The position numbers and the translations under genes are program-made. Below are positions 22,670 to 35,064 of a stretch of 64,000 nucleotides of DNA, one piece after another. The stretch is from Lysobacter_F sp035645555 (GTDB taxonomy: Bacteria > Pseudomonadota > Gammaproteobacteria > Xanthomonadales > Xanthomonadaceae). The notes beneath the pieces were generated by a model, which had not been told where the DNA came from, did not search any database, and saw nothing but the letters and a program-made list of their open reading frames with translations. The first letter of the stretch is position 1; each line of letters opens with the position of its first letter. Location of the stretch: NCBI GenBank assembly GCA_035645555.1, contig DASQMI010000092.1, forward strand, positions 20,516 to 84,515, written 5' to 3'.

Positions 22670-25495
22670 GTGGACAGTCTTCTCAAGCAGTTCGCCCAGT
22701 CCTCGCAACTCGGCGCCAACGCCGCCTACATCGAGGAGCTCTACGAGCAGTACCTCGTGTCCCCGGAGAGCGTCGGGGCGAAATGGAAGGCGTATTTCGA
22801 CGGCCTCAAGGGACGCGAAGCCGGCGATGTGCCGCATTCGCCGGTGCTGGACGCGATCGCCCAGGCCGGCCAGGCCGCGCAGCGCGGCCTGCTGGCCGGC
22901 GGTGTGGCCGACGAGCGCGAACGCGCGGTCGGCAAGCTGGTGATCGCCTACCGCTCGCGCGGGCATCTCGCCGCCAACCTCGACCCGCTCGGCCTGCAGG
23001 AGAAGCCGGAGGCGCCCGACCTCGAGCTCGGCTTCCACGGCCTGTCCGAGCGCGACCTGTCGAGCGAGTTCTCCACCGGCGGCGTCGCCGGCCGCGACCG
23101 CATGAAGCTCGGCGATCTGCTGACTCTGCTGAAGGCCACTTACACCGGCCCGATCGGCGCGGAGTTCATGCACATCACCGACGCAGCCCAGCGGCGCTGG
23201 ATGTACACGCGCCTCGAGGCCGCCGGCGGCCGGTTCAACCGCACACCGGAGCAGAAGAAGCGCATCCTGGAGCGTCTGACCGCGGCCGAAGGCCTGGAGC
23301 GCTATCTCGGCACCAAGTACGTCGGCCAGAAGCGCTTCTCGCTGGAAGGCGGTGACGCGCTGATCCCGATGCTGGACGTGCTGATCCACCGCGCCGGCGA
23401 ACAGGGCGTCAAGGAAGTGGTGATGGGCATGGCCCATCGCGGCCGCCTCAACGTGCTGGTCAACACGCTCGGCAAGCCGCCGCGCAAGCTGTTCGACGAG
23501 TTCGAAGGCAAGTTCGAGCACATCGCCGACGACCGTCCGCACACCGGCGACGTCAAGTACCACATGGGCTTCTCCGCCGACGTCGCCACCCCGGCCGGCC
23601 CGGTGCACCTCGCGCTCGCGTTCAACCCGTCGCACCTGGAGATCGTCGATCCGGTGGTCGCGGGCTCCGTGCGCTCGCGCCAGACCCGCCGCGGCGAAAA
23701 CGGCCGCGCGCAGGTGCTGCCGGTGCTGATGCACGGCGATGCCGCGTTCGCCGGCCAGGGCGTGGTGATGGAACTGTTCCAGATGTCGCAGGCGCGGGGC
23801 TTCGCGGTCGGCGGCACGGTCCACATCGTCATCAACAACCAGGTCGGCTTCACCACCAGCGAGCGCCAGGACGCGCGCTCCACCCTGTACTGCACCGACG
23901 TCGCCAAGATGGTCGGCGCGCCGGTGCTGCACGTGAACGGCGACGATCCGGAAGCGGTGGCGTTCTGCACCGAGCTCGCGCTCGATTTCCGCAACACGTT
24001 CGGCAAGGACGTAGTGATCGACCTGGTGTGCTACCGCCGCCACGGCCACAACGAGGCCGACGAGCCGGCGGCGACGCAACCGGTGATGTACCAGGTGATC
24101 CGCAAGCACAAGACGCCGCGCGAGCTGTACGCGGAGAAGCTCGTCGCCGAGGGCACGCTCGGCGCAGAAGACGCGCAGGTGCTGGTCGACGGCTACCGCA
24201 CCAAGCTCGACAAGGGCGAGGTCACCACCGAGCTGGTGGCGGTCAAGCCGGACGAGTTCACCGTCGACTGGACCACGTATCTCAAGGGCCGGGTGCGCGA
24301 TGCGGTCGATACCCGCTTCGAGCGCGCCAAGCTCGACGAGCTGGCGCTGCGGATCAACACCGTCCCCGCCGAGTTCAAGCTGCACCCGCGCGTCGCCAAG
24401 ATCTACGAGGACCGCCGCAAGATGGCCGCCGGCGAACTGCCGGCCGATTGGGGCTTCGCCGAGAACCTCGCCTACGCCACCCTGCTGAGCGAGGGCTACC
24501 GCCTGCGCCTGGTCGGCCAGGACAGCGGCCGCGGCACGTTCTTCCACCGCCACGCGATCCTGCACGAGCAGAATTCCGACGAGTACCTGCTGCCGCTGCG
24601 CCAGCTGGTCAAGAACCCGCACGACGTCACCATCATCGACTCGCTGCTCAGCGAGGAGGCGGTGATGGCGTTCGAGTACGGCTACGCCACCGCCGATCCG
24701 ATGACGCTGGACATCTGGGAAGCGCAGTTCGGCGACTTCGCCAACGGCGCGCAGGTGGTGATCGACCAGTTCCTGTCGTCCGGCGAAGCCAAGTGGGGCC
24801 GCCTGTGCGGCCTGGCGCTGTTCCTGCCGCACGGCTACGAAGGCCAGGGCCCCGAGCACAGCTCCGCGCGCCTGGAGCGCTTCCTGCAGCTGTGCGCGCT
24901 CGACAACATGCTCGTGTGCGTGCCGACCACGCCGGCGCAGGCCTACCACATGATCCGCCGGCAGATGCACATGGCCACCCGCAAGCCGCTGGTGGTGATG
25001 ACGCCGAAGTCGCTGCTGCGCCACAAGCTGGCGGTGTCCGATCTCGACGAACTGGCCAACGGCGAGTTCCGCACGCTGATCCCCGACGCCACCGCCAACG
25101 CGAAGAAGGTCAAGCGCGTGGTGGTCTGCTCCGGCAAGGTCTACTACGACCTGCTGGAAGACCTGCAGAAGCGCGATGCGCACGACGTCGCGCTACTGCG
25201 CGTCGAGCAGCTGTACCCGTTCCCGCGCGCCGAGCTGAAGGCGGAGCTGGAACGCTACAGCGGCGTGCGCGACGTGGTGTGGTGCCAGGAGGAGCCCATG
25301 AACCAGGGCGCCTGGTACCAGATCCGCCACCACCTGACCGCGTGCCTCGGGCCGAAGCAGACGCTGCACTACGCCGGGCGCGCTCGCTCGCCGTCGCCGG
25401 CGGTCGGCCACCTGTCCGACCACGTCGCCGAACAGACCAAGCTCGTCGCCGACGCGCTGGTCAACCCGCTCAACGGCGAGATGGACGCCGACTGA
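22670..25495 (+). CDS. sucA: 2-oxoglutarate dehydrogenase E1 component
   Basis: The 941-aa thiamine-diphosphate enzyme decarboxylates 2-oxoglutarate and reductively succinylates the E2 lipoyl group. The N-terminal [26 protein letters not shown] is the E1o E2-binding segment. Thiamine-site residues appear in [12 protein letters not shown] and [10 protein letters not shown]. Length matches E. coli (933). I chose the GTG at 22670 because the protein then starts as relatives do; a TTG at 22643 is open but has no ribosome site. First gene of sucA-sucB-lpd. Confidence 0.96.
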   Translation: MDSLLKQFAQSSQLGANAAYIEELYEQYLVSPESVGAKWKAYFDGLKGREAGDVPHSPVLDAIAQAGQAAQRGLLAGGVADERERAVGKLVIAYRSRGHLAANLDPLGLQEKPEAPDLELGFHGLSERDLSSEFSTGGVAGRDRMKLGDLLTLLKATYTGPIGAEFMHITDAAQRRWMYTRLEAAGGRFNRTPEQKKRILERLTAAEGLERYLGTKYVGQKRFSLEGGDALIPMLDVLIHRAGEQGVKEVVMGMAHRGRLNVLVNTLGKPPRKLFDEFEGKFEHIADDRPHTGDVKYHMGFSADVATPAGPVHLALAFNPSHLEIVDPVVAGSVRSRQTRRGENGRAQVLPVLMHGDAAFAGQGVVMELFQMSQARGFAVGGTVHIVINNQVGFTTSERQDARSTLYCTDVAKMVGAPVLHVNGDDPEAVAFCTELALDFRNTFGKDVVIDLVCYRRHGHNEADEPAATQPVMYQVIRKHKTPRELYAEKLVAEGTLGAEDAQVLVDGYRTKLDKGEVTTELVAVKPDEFTVDWTTYLKGRVRDAVDTRFERAKLDELALRINTVPAEFKLHPRVAKIYEDRRKMAAGELPADWGFAENLAYATLLSEGYRLRLVGQDSGRGTFFHRHAILHEQNSDEYLLPLRQLVKNPHDVTIIDSLLSEEAVMAFEYGYATADPMTLDIWEAQFGDFANGAQVVIDQFLSSGEAKWGRLCGLALFLPHGYEGQGPEHSSARLERFLQLCALDNMLVCVPTTPAQAYHMIRRQMHMATRKPLVVMTPKSLLRHKLAVSDLDELANGEFRTLIPDATANAKKVKRVVVCSGKVYYDLLEDLQKRDAHDVALLRVEQLYPFPRAELKAELERYSGVRDVVWCQEEPMNQGAWYQIRHHLTACLGPKQTLHYAGRARSPSPAVGHLSDHVAEQTKLVADALVNPLNGEMDAD

Positions 25496-25538
25496 CGTCC
25501 GCCGCCCTCCCCTCTATGTCAGCCAGGATGCCCATTGC

Positions 25539-26753
25539 ATGAGCACCGAGATCAAAGTCCCCGTTCTGCCCGAGTCGGTTTCCGACGCGACCATCGCCGC
25601 CTGGCACAAGAAGCCGGGTGATGCGGTCAAGCGCGACGAGAACCTGGTGGATCTGGAGACCGACAAGGTCGTGCTCGAGGTGCCGTCGCCGGTGGACGGC
25701 GTGCTCAAGGAGATCCGCTTCGAGGTCGGCGCCACCGTCAACAGCCAGCAGGTGATCGGCATCGTCGAGGCCGGCGCGGCCGCCGCCGCGGCGCCGAAGG
25801 CCGACAGCCCGGCTGCCAAGGCGATGGACAACAAGAACGAGGTCGCCACCACGATCGAGGCGCAGCCGGTGCAGTCGAAGGCGCAGGCGCCGAAGGCCGC
25901 GGCCGCTTCCGACAACCTGCCGCCCGGTGCGCGCTTCACCGCCGCGAAGGAAGGCGTCGACCCGGCGCAGGTCGAGGGCACCGGCCGCCGCGGCGCGGTG
26001 ACCAAGGAGGACATCGTCAACTTCGCCCGCAGCGGCGGCGTCGCCGGCGGCGCGCGTCCGGAAGAGCGCGTGCCGATGACCCGCATGCGCGCGCGCATCG
26101 CCGAGCGCCTGATGCAGTCGAAGAATTCGATCGCGATGCTGACCTCGTTCAACGAGGTCAACCTGGGCAAGGTCGTGGCGATGCGCAAGGAGCTCGCCGA
26201 ACAGTTCGAGAAGAGCCACGGCATCAAGCTCGGCTTCATGAGCTTCTTCGCCAAGGCCGCCGCCAATGCGCTGCTGCGCCACCCGATCATCAACGCCTCG
26301 GTCGACGGCAACGACATCATCTATCACGGCTACGCCGACATCTCGGTCGCCGTGGCCACCGACAAGGGCCTGGTGACCCCGGTGCTGCGCAACGTCGAGC
26401 GCATGGGCTTCGCCGACATCGAGCGCAGCATCGCCGACTACGCCAAGAAGGCGCGCGACGGCAAGCTGACGCTGGAAGACCTTCAGGGCGGTACGTTCAC
26501 CATCACCAACGGCGGCACCTTCGGTTCGCTGATGTCCACGCCGATCGTCAATCCGCCGCAGAGCGCGATCCTCGGCATGCACGCGATCAAGGAGCGTCCA
26601 GTCGCCGAGAACGGCCAGGTGGTGATCGCGCCGATGATGTACATCGCGCTGTCCTACGATCACCGCATCATCGACGGCAAGGACGCGGTGCTGTTCCTGG
26701 TCGACATCAAGAACCAGCTCGAGAATCCGCACCGCATGCTGCTCGGCATGTAA
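25539..26753 (+). CDS. sucB: Dihydrolipoyllysine-residue succinyltransferase (E2)
   Basis: The 404-aa core of the 2-oxoglutarate dehydrogenase complex. A single lipoyl domain (1-78) carries the lipoylated Lys43 in [13 protein letters not shown]. An Ala/Pro linker leads to the peripheral-subunit-binding domain (about 127-165), then the catalytic domain ends with [13 protein letters not shown], holding the active-site histidine and aspartate. It lies 43 bp downstream of sucA. Confidence 0.96.
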   Translation: MSTEIKVPVLPESVSDATIAAWHKKPGDAVKRDENLVDLETDKVVLEVPSPVDGVLKEIRFEVGATVNSQQVIGIVEAGAAAAAAPKADSPAAKAMDNKNEVATTIEAQPVQSKAQAPKAAAASDNLPPGARFTAAKEGVDPAQVEGTGRRGAVTKEDIVNFARSGGVAGGARPEERVPMTRMRARIAERLMQSKNSIAMLTSFNEVNLGKVVAMRKELAEQFEKSHGIKLGFMSFFAKAAANALLRHPIINASVDGNDIIYHGYADISVAVATDKGLVTPVLRNVERMGFADIERSIADYAKKARDGKLTLEDLQGGTFTITNGGTFGSLMSTPIVNPPQSAILGMHAIKERPVAENGQVVIAPMMYIALSYDHRIIDGKDAVLFLVDIKNQLENPHRMLLGM

Positions 26754-26770
26754 TACCGAGCGCCGGGGTT

Positions 26771-26852
26771 CGGGGATTCAAGATTCGGGATCCGGAGAAG
26801 CAGCCGGACCCGCTCTTGCGAATCCCGAATCCCCCATCCCGAATCCCCCGTG
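26771..26852. repeat. Inverted repeat of GGGATTCGGGATT type between sucB and lpd
   Basis: One arm (26773-26793) carries GATTC and GGGAT units; the opposite arm (26819-26850) carries several CGAATCCC units. The two can pair into an imperfect long stem. The same unit recurs at 28.3-28.4 kb and 56.3 kb, marking a dispersed intergenic repeat family. It sits inside a probable operon and could lower or stabilise expression of lpd relative to sucAB. Confidence 0.75.
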
Positions 26853-26853
26853 A

Positions 26854-28290
<1,437 letters not shown>

Positions 28291-28296
28291 GACGAC

Positions 28297-28443
28297 GGGA
28301 TCCGGGATTGGAGATTCGGGATTCGAAAACCCCGCGCACCTTTGCCCGATCCATCCGATGCAGACGCCAGGCCACGCCTGGCGTTTGCCATTCGCGAATC
28401 CCGAATCCCGATCGCGAATCCCAAATCTCCAATCCCGAATCCC
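28297..28443. repeat. Long inverted repeat, 29-bp arms, between lpd and the LOG gene
   Basis: The arms 28297-28325 and 28415-28443 are complementary over 29 positions with about two mismatches, built from ATTCGGGATT-like units. The roughly 90-bp loop contains another CGAATCCCGAATCCC stretch (28395-28409). The element ends just before the next start codon, so a folded transcript could cover that gene's ribosome site. Confidence 0.8.
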
Positions 28444-28449
28444 GCACTC

Positions 28450-29043
28450 ATGAAAAGCATCTGCGTCTATTGCGGTTCCAATGCCGGCGCCAAGCCGGTC
28501 TACGCCGAGCGCGCCGCCGACCTCGGCCGGCGCATCGCCGCCGAGGGCCTCACCCTCGTCTACGGCGGCGGCAACGTCGGTCTGATGGGCGTGGTCGCCG
28601 ATGCGGCGCTCGAAGCCGGCGGTGAGGTGATCGGCGTGATCCCCGAGCACCTCGTGCAGTGGGAAGTGGCGCATCGCGGCCTGACCCGGCTGGACGTGGT
28701 CGGCTCGATGCACGAGCGCAAGGCGCGGATGTTCGATCTCGCCGACGGCTTCGTCGCCCTGCCCGGCGGCTTCGGCACGCTCGACGAGATGTTCGAGATG
28801 CTCACCTGGCGCCAGCTCGGCTTGGGCGACAAGCCGTGCGCGTTTCTCGATGTCGACGGCTTCTACGCGCCGCTGATCCAGATGCTCGACCGCATGGTCG
28901 CGGAGCGTTTCCTGCATCCGGACCAGCGCGCCGACGTGTGGTACGGCGAAAGCCAGGACGCGCTGCTGGAGTGGATGCGCGCCTACCAGCCGGCGCAGGC
29001 CGCCAAGTGGATCGACGAGAAGCGCCGCAACGCGATGCGCTGA
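28450..29043 (+). CDS. LOG family protein (cytokinin-activating phosphoribohydrolase type)
   Basis: A 197-aa Rossmann-fold protein with the family motifs GGGNVGLMG (about 38-46) and PGGFGTLDEMFE (about 105-116). LOG enzymes remove ribose-5-phosphate from cytokinin or purine nucleoside 5'-monophosphates; older annotations call them lysine decarboxylases, which is wrong for this group. Opening MKSICVYCGSNAG is typical. It is on the same strand after lpd but separated by the inverted repeat. Physiological role in bacteria is mostly undefined. Confidence 0.9.
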   Translation: MKSICVYCGSNAGAKPVYAERAADLGRRIAAEGLTLVYGGGNVGLMGVVADAALEAGGEVIGVIPEHLVQWEVAHRGLTRLDVVGSMHERKARMFDLADGFVALPGGFGTLDEMFEMLTWRQLGLGDKPCAFLDVDGFYAPLIQMLDRMVAERFLHPDQRADVWYGESQDALLEWMRAYQPAQAAKWIDEKRRNAMR

Positions 29044-29053
29044 GCACGGCGGC

Positions 29054-29059
29054 TATCAT
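29054..29059 (+). promoter_or_regulatory. -10-like TATCAT close to the YhdH-type start
   Basis: TATCAT ends 6 bp before the ATG at 29066. If it is a real -10, transcription would begin at or near the start codon, giving a leaderless mRNA. No Shine-Dalgarno is visible before that ATG, which fits. Confidence 0.35.
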
Positions 29060-29065
29060 TCGCGC

Positions 29066-30058
<993 letters not shown>

Positions 30059-30116
30059 CTTGCGACGCATGCCTACGCCGCGTGAAAATGTACGGCCCTC
30101 CCCCGGACCCGTACCA

Positions 30117-30482
30117 ATGGCGCGCATCCTGATCGTCGACGACTCGCCGTCCCAGCTCATGGGCATCCGGCGCATCGTCGAAAAACTCGGCCACGAGGCG
30201 CTGACCGCGGAGGACGGGGCGTCCGGGGTGGAAGTCGCCAAGCGCGAGCTGCCGGATCTGATCCTGATGGACGTGGTGATGCCGAACCTCAACGGCTTCC
30301 AGGCCACCCGTTCGCTGAGCCGCGAGGAAAGCACCCGGCACATCCCGGTCATCCTGGTCACGACCAAGGACCAGGACACCGACCGCGTGTGGGGCATGCG
30401 CCAAGGTGCGCGCGCCTACATCACCAAGCCGTTCTCGGAAGCCGAACTGGCCGGCGTGATCGGCCAGATGCTGCCGGCCTGA
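30117..30482 (+). CDS. pilH: PilH-like single-domain response regulator
   Basis: A 121-aa stand-alone receiver domain. Acidic pair Asp8/Asp9, phospho-acceptor Asp52 (LILMDVVMP), Thr82 and Lys104 (YITKPFSE) are all present. The blocks NGFQATR, HIPVILVTTKDQDTD and WGMRQGA match PilH of the type IV pilus chemosensory (Pil-Chp) pathway. No other pil-chp gene is in view, so the gene is separated from its partners. A different CheY-like role is possible. Confidence 0.75.
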   Translation: MARILIVDDSPSQLMGIRRIVEKLGHEALTAEDGASGVEVAKRELPDLILMDVVMPNLNGFQATRSLSREESTRHIPVILVTTKDQDTDRVWGMRQGARAYITKPFSEAELAGVIGQMLPA

Positions 30483-30495
30483 GCCGCACCGGCGC

Positions 30496-31389
30496 TCACC
30501 CGCGCCGCCAGCCCGACCCGTACGCCTCGCGCAGCGCCTCGTAGGCCTGCTGCTGCGCCTCGGTCTGCGCGCGCGGCGCCAGCACCTCCAGCTCCACGAT
30601 CTGGTCGCCGGGCGGTGCACCGTTGGTGCCCGGCAGGCCGCGTCCGCGCAGGCGCAGTTTGCGCCCGGCCTCCGAACCCGGCGGGATGCGCAACTCCACC
30701 GGCCCGCCGAGCGTCGGCACGGTGACGCGCGCGCCGAGCGCGGCCTCCCACGGCGCCACCGGGAGCACGTGCACCACGTCGCGCCCCTCGACGTCGAACT
30801 GCGGGTGCGCGGCGTACTCGATCTCCAGCAGCAGGTCGCCGCGGCCGCCCTGTCCGGCCAGGCGGATCTTCTGACCGGGGCGGATGCCGCGCGGGATCCT
30901 CACCTCGAGCGCGCGGCCGTCGACGTTGATGCGCAGGCTGCGGCCCTCGTAGACCGCTTCCAGCGGCACCGCCAGCCGCGCGCGGGCGTCGCCACGCCCG
31001 TTGCCGGTGCGCGGTCCTGCGCCGGTGCGCCCGCGGCCGAACAGGCTCTCGAAGAAGTCGCTGAAGCCGCCACCGGCGCCGCCGCCGAAGATCTCGTCGA
31101 AATCGAAGTCGCCGCCGCCGTAGCCGCCGCCGAACCCGCCCGGTGGCGGATGGATGTCGTCGCCCGGGCGGTAGCCGCGCGCGCGCAGGTGGTCGTACGC
31201 GGCGCGCTTCTGCGGGTCGCGCAGCGCCTCGTAGGCCTCGTTGACCGCCTTGAACTTTTCCTCGGCGTCGGGCTCCTGGCTGACGTCCGGGTGGTAGCGC
31301 CGCGCGAGCTTGCGATAGGCCGCCTTGATCTCGGCCTCGCCGGCCCCCGGCGCGACGCCGAGCGTCTGGTAGTAGTCCTTGAACTGCAT
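30496..31389 (-). CDS. cbpA: DnaJ-class co-chaperone without zinc finger (CbpA-like)
   Basis: The 297-aa protein has a J domain (1-70) with HPD at 33-35, a Gly/Phe-rich linker (about 78-125) and two DnaJ C-terminal substrate-binding domains (about 130-290, with GLPG in RGRGLPGTNG). No CXXCXGXG zinc repeats occur, so it is the CbpA/type II class. It stimulates DnaK and binds unfolded proteins. It follows hsp20 on the same strand after a hairpin-containing gap, consistent with a heat-shock operon. Confidence 0.92.
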   Translation of the reverse strand: MQFKDYYQTLGVAPGAGEAEIKAAYRKLARRYHPDVSQEPDAEEKFKAVNEAYEALRDPQKRAAYDHLRARGYRPGDDIHPPPGGFGGGYGGGDFDFDEIFGGGAGGGFSDFFESLFGRGRTGAGPRTGNGRGDARARLAVPLEAVYEGRSLRINVDGRALEVRIPRGIRPGQKIRLAGQGGRGDLLLEIEYAAHPQFDVEGRDVVHVLPVAPWEAALGARVTVPTLGGPVELRIPPGSEAGRKLRLRGRGLPGTNGAPPGDQIVELEVLAPRAQTEAQQQAYEALREAYGSGWRRG

Positions 31390-31413
31390 CCGTCAGGCTC
31401 CGCACTCGGAAAC

Positions 31414-31447
31414 GCGCTGGCCCGCGACGTTCGCCGCGGGCCAGCGC
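31414..31447 (-). terminator. Perfect 13-bp hairpin between hsp20 and the DnaJ-like gene
   Basis: Arms GCGCTGGCCCGCG (31414-31426) and CGCGGGCCAGCGC (31435-31447) with an 8-nt loop. On the minus strand it is followed only by GTTTCC, too weak for a full rho-independent terminator. It could cause partial termination or protect the hsp20 transcript, making hsp20 more abundant than the co-chaperone. Confidence 0.55.
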
Positions 31448-31511
31448 AAGGCGACTCGACGGTGGATGTTCGCACGCGCGCGTGGCGCCGATGCGAACGC
31501 CGCCGCGGCGA

Positions 31512-32021
31512 TCAGGCCTGGCTGCCGTTGCCGGTTGCGAGTCGGCGCTCGCCGTTGCCGTTCGGGCGTGCCACCTGGATGCGGCGCGGCGTGGTCTCCG
31601 GCCGCTTCGGGATCACGATCTCCAGCACGCCGTTGTGGCCATGCGCCTCGATGCCGTCGGGGTTGGCGCTGTCCGGCAGCGCGAAGCGGCGGTGGAAGCT
31701 GCCGTAACGGCGCTCGATGCGCGAGAAGCGCGCGTTCTCGGTGCGCAGCTCGCCACGGCGCTCGCCCCGGATGCTGAGGATGCCCTTGTCCATCGAGACC
31801 TCGATCTCGTCCGGGTCGACGCCCGGCAGGTCGGCATACAGCACGAAACGGTCCGGCTCCTCCTTGACGTCCACGTGCGGCACCCACTGCGCGGTGACCA
31901 GCGACGACTCGTCGGCGGTCTCGCCCATCAGCGGGCTCTCGAACAGCCGGTCGAACATCTGCGTGATCTCCTGCTGCAGCACGCCCGAACTCGGCCACTG
32001 GCTGTAACGGTTGATGTTCAT
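31512..32021 (-). CDS. Small heat-shock protein, Hsp20/alpha-crystallin family
   Basis: A 169-aa ATP-independent holdase. The alpha-crystallin domain (about 45-140) contains VDVKEEPDRFVLYADLPGVDPDEIEV, the RRYGSFHRRFALP strand and the GVLEIVIPK end motif. The short N-terminal arm (QWPSSGVLQQEITQMFDRLFE) and C-terminal arm would mediate oligomerisation. A strong AGGAGG ribosome site precedes the ATG, and a sigma-32-like -35 lies upstream. Confidence 0.94.
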   Translation of the reverse strand: MNINRYSQWPSSGVLQQEITQMFDRLFESPLMGETADESSLVTAQWVPHVDVKEEPDRFVLYADLPGVDPDEIEVSMDKGILSIRGERRGELRTENARFSRIERRYGSFHRRFALPDSANPDGIEAHGHNGVLEIVIPKRPETTPRRIQVARPNGNGERRLATGNGSQA

Positions 32022-32077
32022 TGCGACCTCCTCCTGCTGCTACGGAAGCGGCGACCAAGCCGCCGTCCTGCGCCGCC

Positions 32078-32105
32078 ATCTAGGAATCGCGCGCGGGTTT
32101 TCAAG
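32078..32105 (-). promoter_or_regulatory. Candidate sigma-32 heat-shock promoter for hsp20
   Basis: On the minus strand a perfect CTTGAAA -35 (32099-32105) is followed after 14 bp by CCTAGATG (about 32078-32084), a poor match to the CCCCATNT -10. Distance to the hsp20 start is about 57 bp. The strong -35 and the gene context support it; the -10 is the weak part. Confidence 0.5.
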
Positions 32106-32169
32106 GGATTGCGAGCGGCCGGCGCGCCGCCGGTTACCATGTCGCTTCCCCCTCGTTCAGGAGCGCTCC

Positions 32170-32649
32170 ATGTCCATCCAGGTCGGCGACCGTGTCCCCG
32201 AAGTCGTGCTGCAGCGAATCCGCGACGGTGTCGAGGCGATCGACACCCGCACGCTGTTCGACGGACGCAAGGTGGTGCTGTTCGCGGTGCCCGGCGCGTT
32301 CACCCCCACCTGCTCGGAGAAGCACCTGCCCGGCTACGTGGACACGTTCGGCGAGTTCCGCCGTCGCGGCGTGGACGTGGCCTGCATGGCGGTGAACGAC
32401 CCGTTCGTGATGCAGGCCTGGGCCGAGGCGCACAACGTGCCGGACGGGCTGATCATGCTGGCCGACGGCAATGGCGACTTCACCCGCGCGCTCGGCCTGG
32501 AACTGGACGCCAGCGCCTACGGCATGGGCACCCGCGCCAAGCGCTTCGCGATGTACGTCGAGGACGGCGTGGTTCGCGAGCTGCACGTGGAAGCGCCGGG
32601 CGAATACCGCGTTTCCTCCGCCGAGTTCATGCTCGAACGGCTCGGCTGA
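32170..32649 (+). CDS. Peroxiredoxin, Prx5 type
   Basis: A 159-aa thiol peroxidase. The peroxidatic cysteine is in PGAFTPTCSEKHLPGY (about residue 48), and a second cysteine occurs in VDVACMAVND. The long block GMGTRAKRFAMYVEDGVV is Prx5-specific. These enzymes reduce hydrogen peroxide and organic peroxides using glutaredoxin, glutathione or thioredoxin. It is divergent from the heat-shock pair; an AGGAGCG ribosome site precedes the ATG. Confidence 0.92.
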   Translation: MSIQVGDRVPEVVLQRIRDGVEAIDTRTLFDGRKVVLFAVPGAFTPTCSEKHLPGYVDTFGEFRRRGVDVACMAVNDPFVMQAWAEAHNVPDGLIMLADGNGDFTRALGLELDASAYGMGTRAKRFAMYVEDGVVRELHVEAPGEYRVSSAEFMLERLG

Positions 32650-32663
32650 GTCGGACAGCCCGC

Positions 32664-35039
32664 TCAGCGCGGGGCGCCGGTCGCCAGCACGCGGAAACGC
32701 ACCCGTACCCATGCGCCGGTATCGGCGAGCGCGGTGAGCACGTGCTCGCCGGGCCCGCCCAGATCATGGCGCAGCGGCGCCTCGCCCTGCGATTCGGCCA
32801 CCAGCCGACCGTCCAGCAGCCAGCGCACCCGCGCCTGGCTGCCCAGCGCGCGCAGCTCCACCTGCAGGCCGCGGCCGCCGGGCGCGGCGGCGAGCGTGGC
32901 GCCCTCGTGCACGCCTTCGATGCGCAGCGCGGCGCCGGCATCGCGGCCGTCGGGCGCGCAGTCCGGCGCCAGCGGCGGCAGCCGCGCGGCTTCGCGCCGT
33001 GCCTCGGTCAGCCACGGCGACGCCAGCGCCGGCCAGCGCGCGATCGCGCGCGTTGCGCGCCGATGCACGGCGGTGCATTCAGCCGACAGCCGCAGGCCGC
33101 TGTCGGCGTCGACCTCGAAGCGCTCGATGCCGGGATTCCATAAGCGCGCGTCGCGTTCGGCGAACGTCGGCGGGACCGCGCCGTCGAGCGTCCACGCGCG
33201 CCTGCGCTGCGGGCACAGCGCTGCGGGCAATGTCTCCGCCGAGAGCCCGAGCGGCCAGCAGACCGTGACCGCCGCGACACCCGCCGGTGGCGGCCGTGGC
33301 GCGGCGTCGGCGCGCGCACGCGGCAGGCTGTCGATCACCTCGAACAGCAGCGGCAGCGCGGTCACCGCCCCGTACTGGCCCGGCAGCGGCGTGCCGTCCG
33401 GACGCCCGACCCACACGCCCACGGTGTAGCGGCGCGTGCTGCCCAGCGCCCACGCGTCGCGGAAGCCATAACTGGTGCCGGTCTTCCACGCCACCCGCGG
33501 GCGGCCGCGCGGATCCAGCGCCTCGCCGTCGTCGCCCGGGCGTGGATGCGATTCCAGCACGTCGCGCACGATCCATGCCGCACCGGGCGACATCAGCCGG
33601 CGCTCCACGCGCGGGTCCGCGGCGCGGTAGCGCACGCGCCCGGCGATGCCGCCGCGATTGAGCGCAGCGTAGGCGCCGACCAGATCCTCCAGCCGCGCGC
33701 CGGTGCCGCCGAGGATCATCGACAGGTTCGGCGCGGCGCCGCGCGGCCAGCGCAGGCGGATGCCGGCATGCGCGAGCCGCGCGTCGAAGCGCGCGGGGCC
33801 GACGCGGTCGAGCAGGTCCACCGCCGGCACGTTGAGCGACAGCCGCAGCGCGTCCGCGGCGCTCACCGGCCCATTGAACGCCATGTCGAAGTTGGCCGGA
33901 CGGTAGTCGCCGAACGACTGCGGCGCGTCCACCAGCAGGCTCTCGCTGTGGATCAGCCCGTCGTCGAGCGCGAGCGCGTACAGGAACGGCTTGAGCGTGG
34001 AACCCGGCGAGCGCCAGGCCCGCACCATGTCGACGTGGCCGAGCCGGGCGGCGTCGGCGAATTCGACCGAACCGACGTACGCACGCGCCTCGAGGGTGGC
34101 GTTGTCGACCACCAGCAGCGCCGCCGAGGTGCGCTCCGGCAGCTGCGAGAAGTACGCGGCCACCCGCTCTTCCAGCGTGCGCTGCAGTTCGCGATCGACG
34201 GTGCTTGCGATCGACACCGCGCGCGGATCGTCGTCACGCAGGCGCTGCGCGAGCAGCGCCGCATGCAGCGGCGGCTGCAACGAGCGCGCAACCACGGCTT
34301 CGATGCGCGCGTCGCGCACGTCGGCAGGTGCCCACACGCCGAGCGCCGACATCCGCGCCAGCACCTTGTCGCGCGCGGCGCGCGCGGCTTGCGGATGGCG
34401 GTCCGGGCGGAGCCGGCTGGGCGCCTGCGGCAACACCGCGAGCAACGCCGCCTCCGCATGAGACAGCCGTGACGCGGGCTTGCCGAGATACGCCCAGCTC
34501 GCCGCCTCGACCCCGTGCACGGTGCCGCCGAACGGTGCGTGGTTGACGTAGAGGGTGAGGATCTCGCGCTTGGACAGGTGCGCTTCCAGCTGCAGTGCGC
34601 GCAGGACCTGCTTGAGCTTGCCCCACGGCGTGCGCGAATGCGGATCGAGGATGCGCGCGACCTGCATGGTCAGCGTCGAACCGCCGGAAACCACGCGCCC
34701 GCTGCGCGCCATCTGCCACGCGGCGCGCACCATCGCCACCGGATTGACGCCGGCGTGCTTCCAGAACCAGCGGTCCTCGTAGTGCAGCAGCACCTCGCGA
34801 TACAGCGGCGATACCTGCTCGAGCGTCACCGGGTAGCGCCACAGCCCGTGGCGGTCGGGAAAAGCGCGCAGCGGCACGCCGTCGCGCGCGCGGACGACCG
34901 CGCCGGCGTTGCGCGGATCCGGCAACGGCAGCGGGAACGCGAGGTCGAGCAACATCGCCGCGCTGAGTCCAGCCAGCAGCGCGAGCGTCGCCTGCAGCAG
35001 GCGCCTCCTGCGTCGACCGTTCGCGTGCTGCCGCATCAC
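32664..35039 (-). CDS. pbpC: Penicillin-binding protein 1C
   Basis: The 791-aa bifunctional peptidoglycan synthase is anchored by one N-terminal membrane segment (about 13-33). The glycosyltransferase domain has HYEDRWFWKHAGVNP and GGSTLTMQVAR; the transpeptidase domain has the active-site serine in SPGSTLKPF, SLN, and KTGTS. A C-terminal PbpC-specific domain (about 700-791) follows. It starts 26 bp after the alpha-2-macroglobulin gene stop: the pbpC-yfhM pairing seen across proteobacteria, thought to repair the wall when invading proteases or lysozyme-like attacks breach the envelope. Confidence 0.95.
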   Translation of the reverse strand: MMRQHANGRRRRRLLQATLALLAGLSAAMLLDLAFPLPLPDPRNAGAVVRARDGVPLRAFPDRHGLWRYPVTLEQVSPLYREVLLHYEDRWFWKHAGVNPVAMVRAAWQMARSGRVVSGGSTLTMQVARILDPHSRTPWGKLKQVLRALQLEAHLSKREILTLYVNHAPFGGTVHGVEAASWAYLGKPASRLSHAEAALLAVLPQAPSRLRPDRHPQAARAARDKVLARMSALGVWAPADVRDARIEAVVARSLQPPLHAALLAQRLRDDDPRAVSIASTVDRELQRTLEERVAAYFSQLPERTSAALLVVDNATLEARAYVGSVEFADAARLGHVDMVRAWRSPGSTLKPFLYALALDDGLIHSESLLVDAPQSFGDYRPANFDMAFNGPVSAADALRLSLNVPAVDLLDRVGPARFDARLAHAGIRLRWPRGAAPNLSMILGGTGARLEDLVGAYAALNRGGIAGRVRYRAADPRVERRLMSPGAAWIVRDVLESHPRPGDDGEALDPRGRPRVAWKTGTSYGFRDAWALGSTRRYTVGVWVGRPDGTPLPGQYGAVTALPLLFEVIDSLPRARADAAPRPPPAGVAAVTVCWPLGLSAETLPAALCPQRRRAWTLDGAVPPTFAERDARLWNPGIERFEVDADSGLRLSAECTAVHRRATRAIARWPALASPWLTEARREAARLPPLAPDCAPDGRDAGAALRIEGVHEGATLAAAPGGRGLQVELRALGSQARVRWLLDGRLVAESQGEAPLRHDLGGPGEHVLTALADTGAWVRVRFRVLATGAPR

Positions 35040-35064
35040 CCGCTCGCATCCGCCATGCCGTCGC

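Noticed and set aside
20390..25183. 1,597-codon minus-strand frame
   Set aside because: It is antisense to roxA, the GNAT gene and sucA, all strongly recognised; long antisense frames are expected at this GC content.
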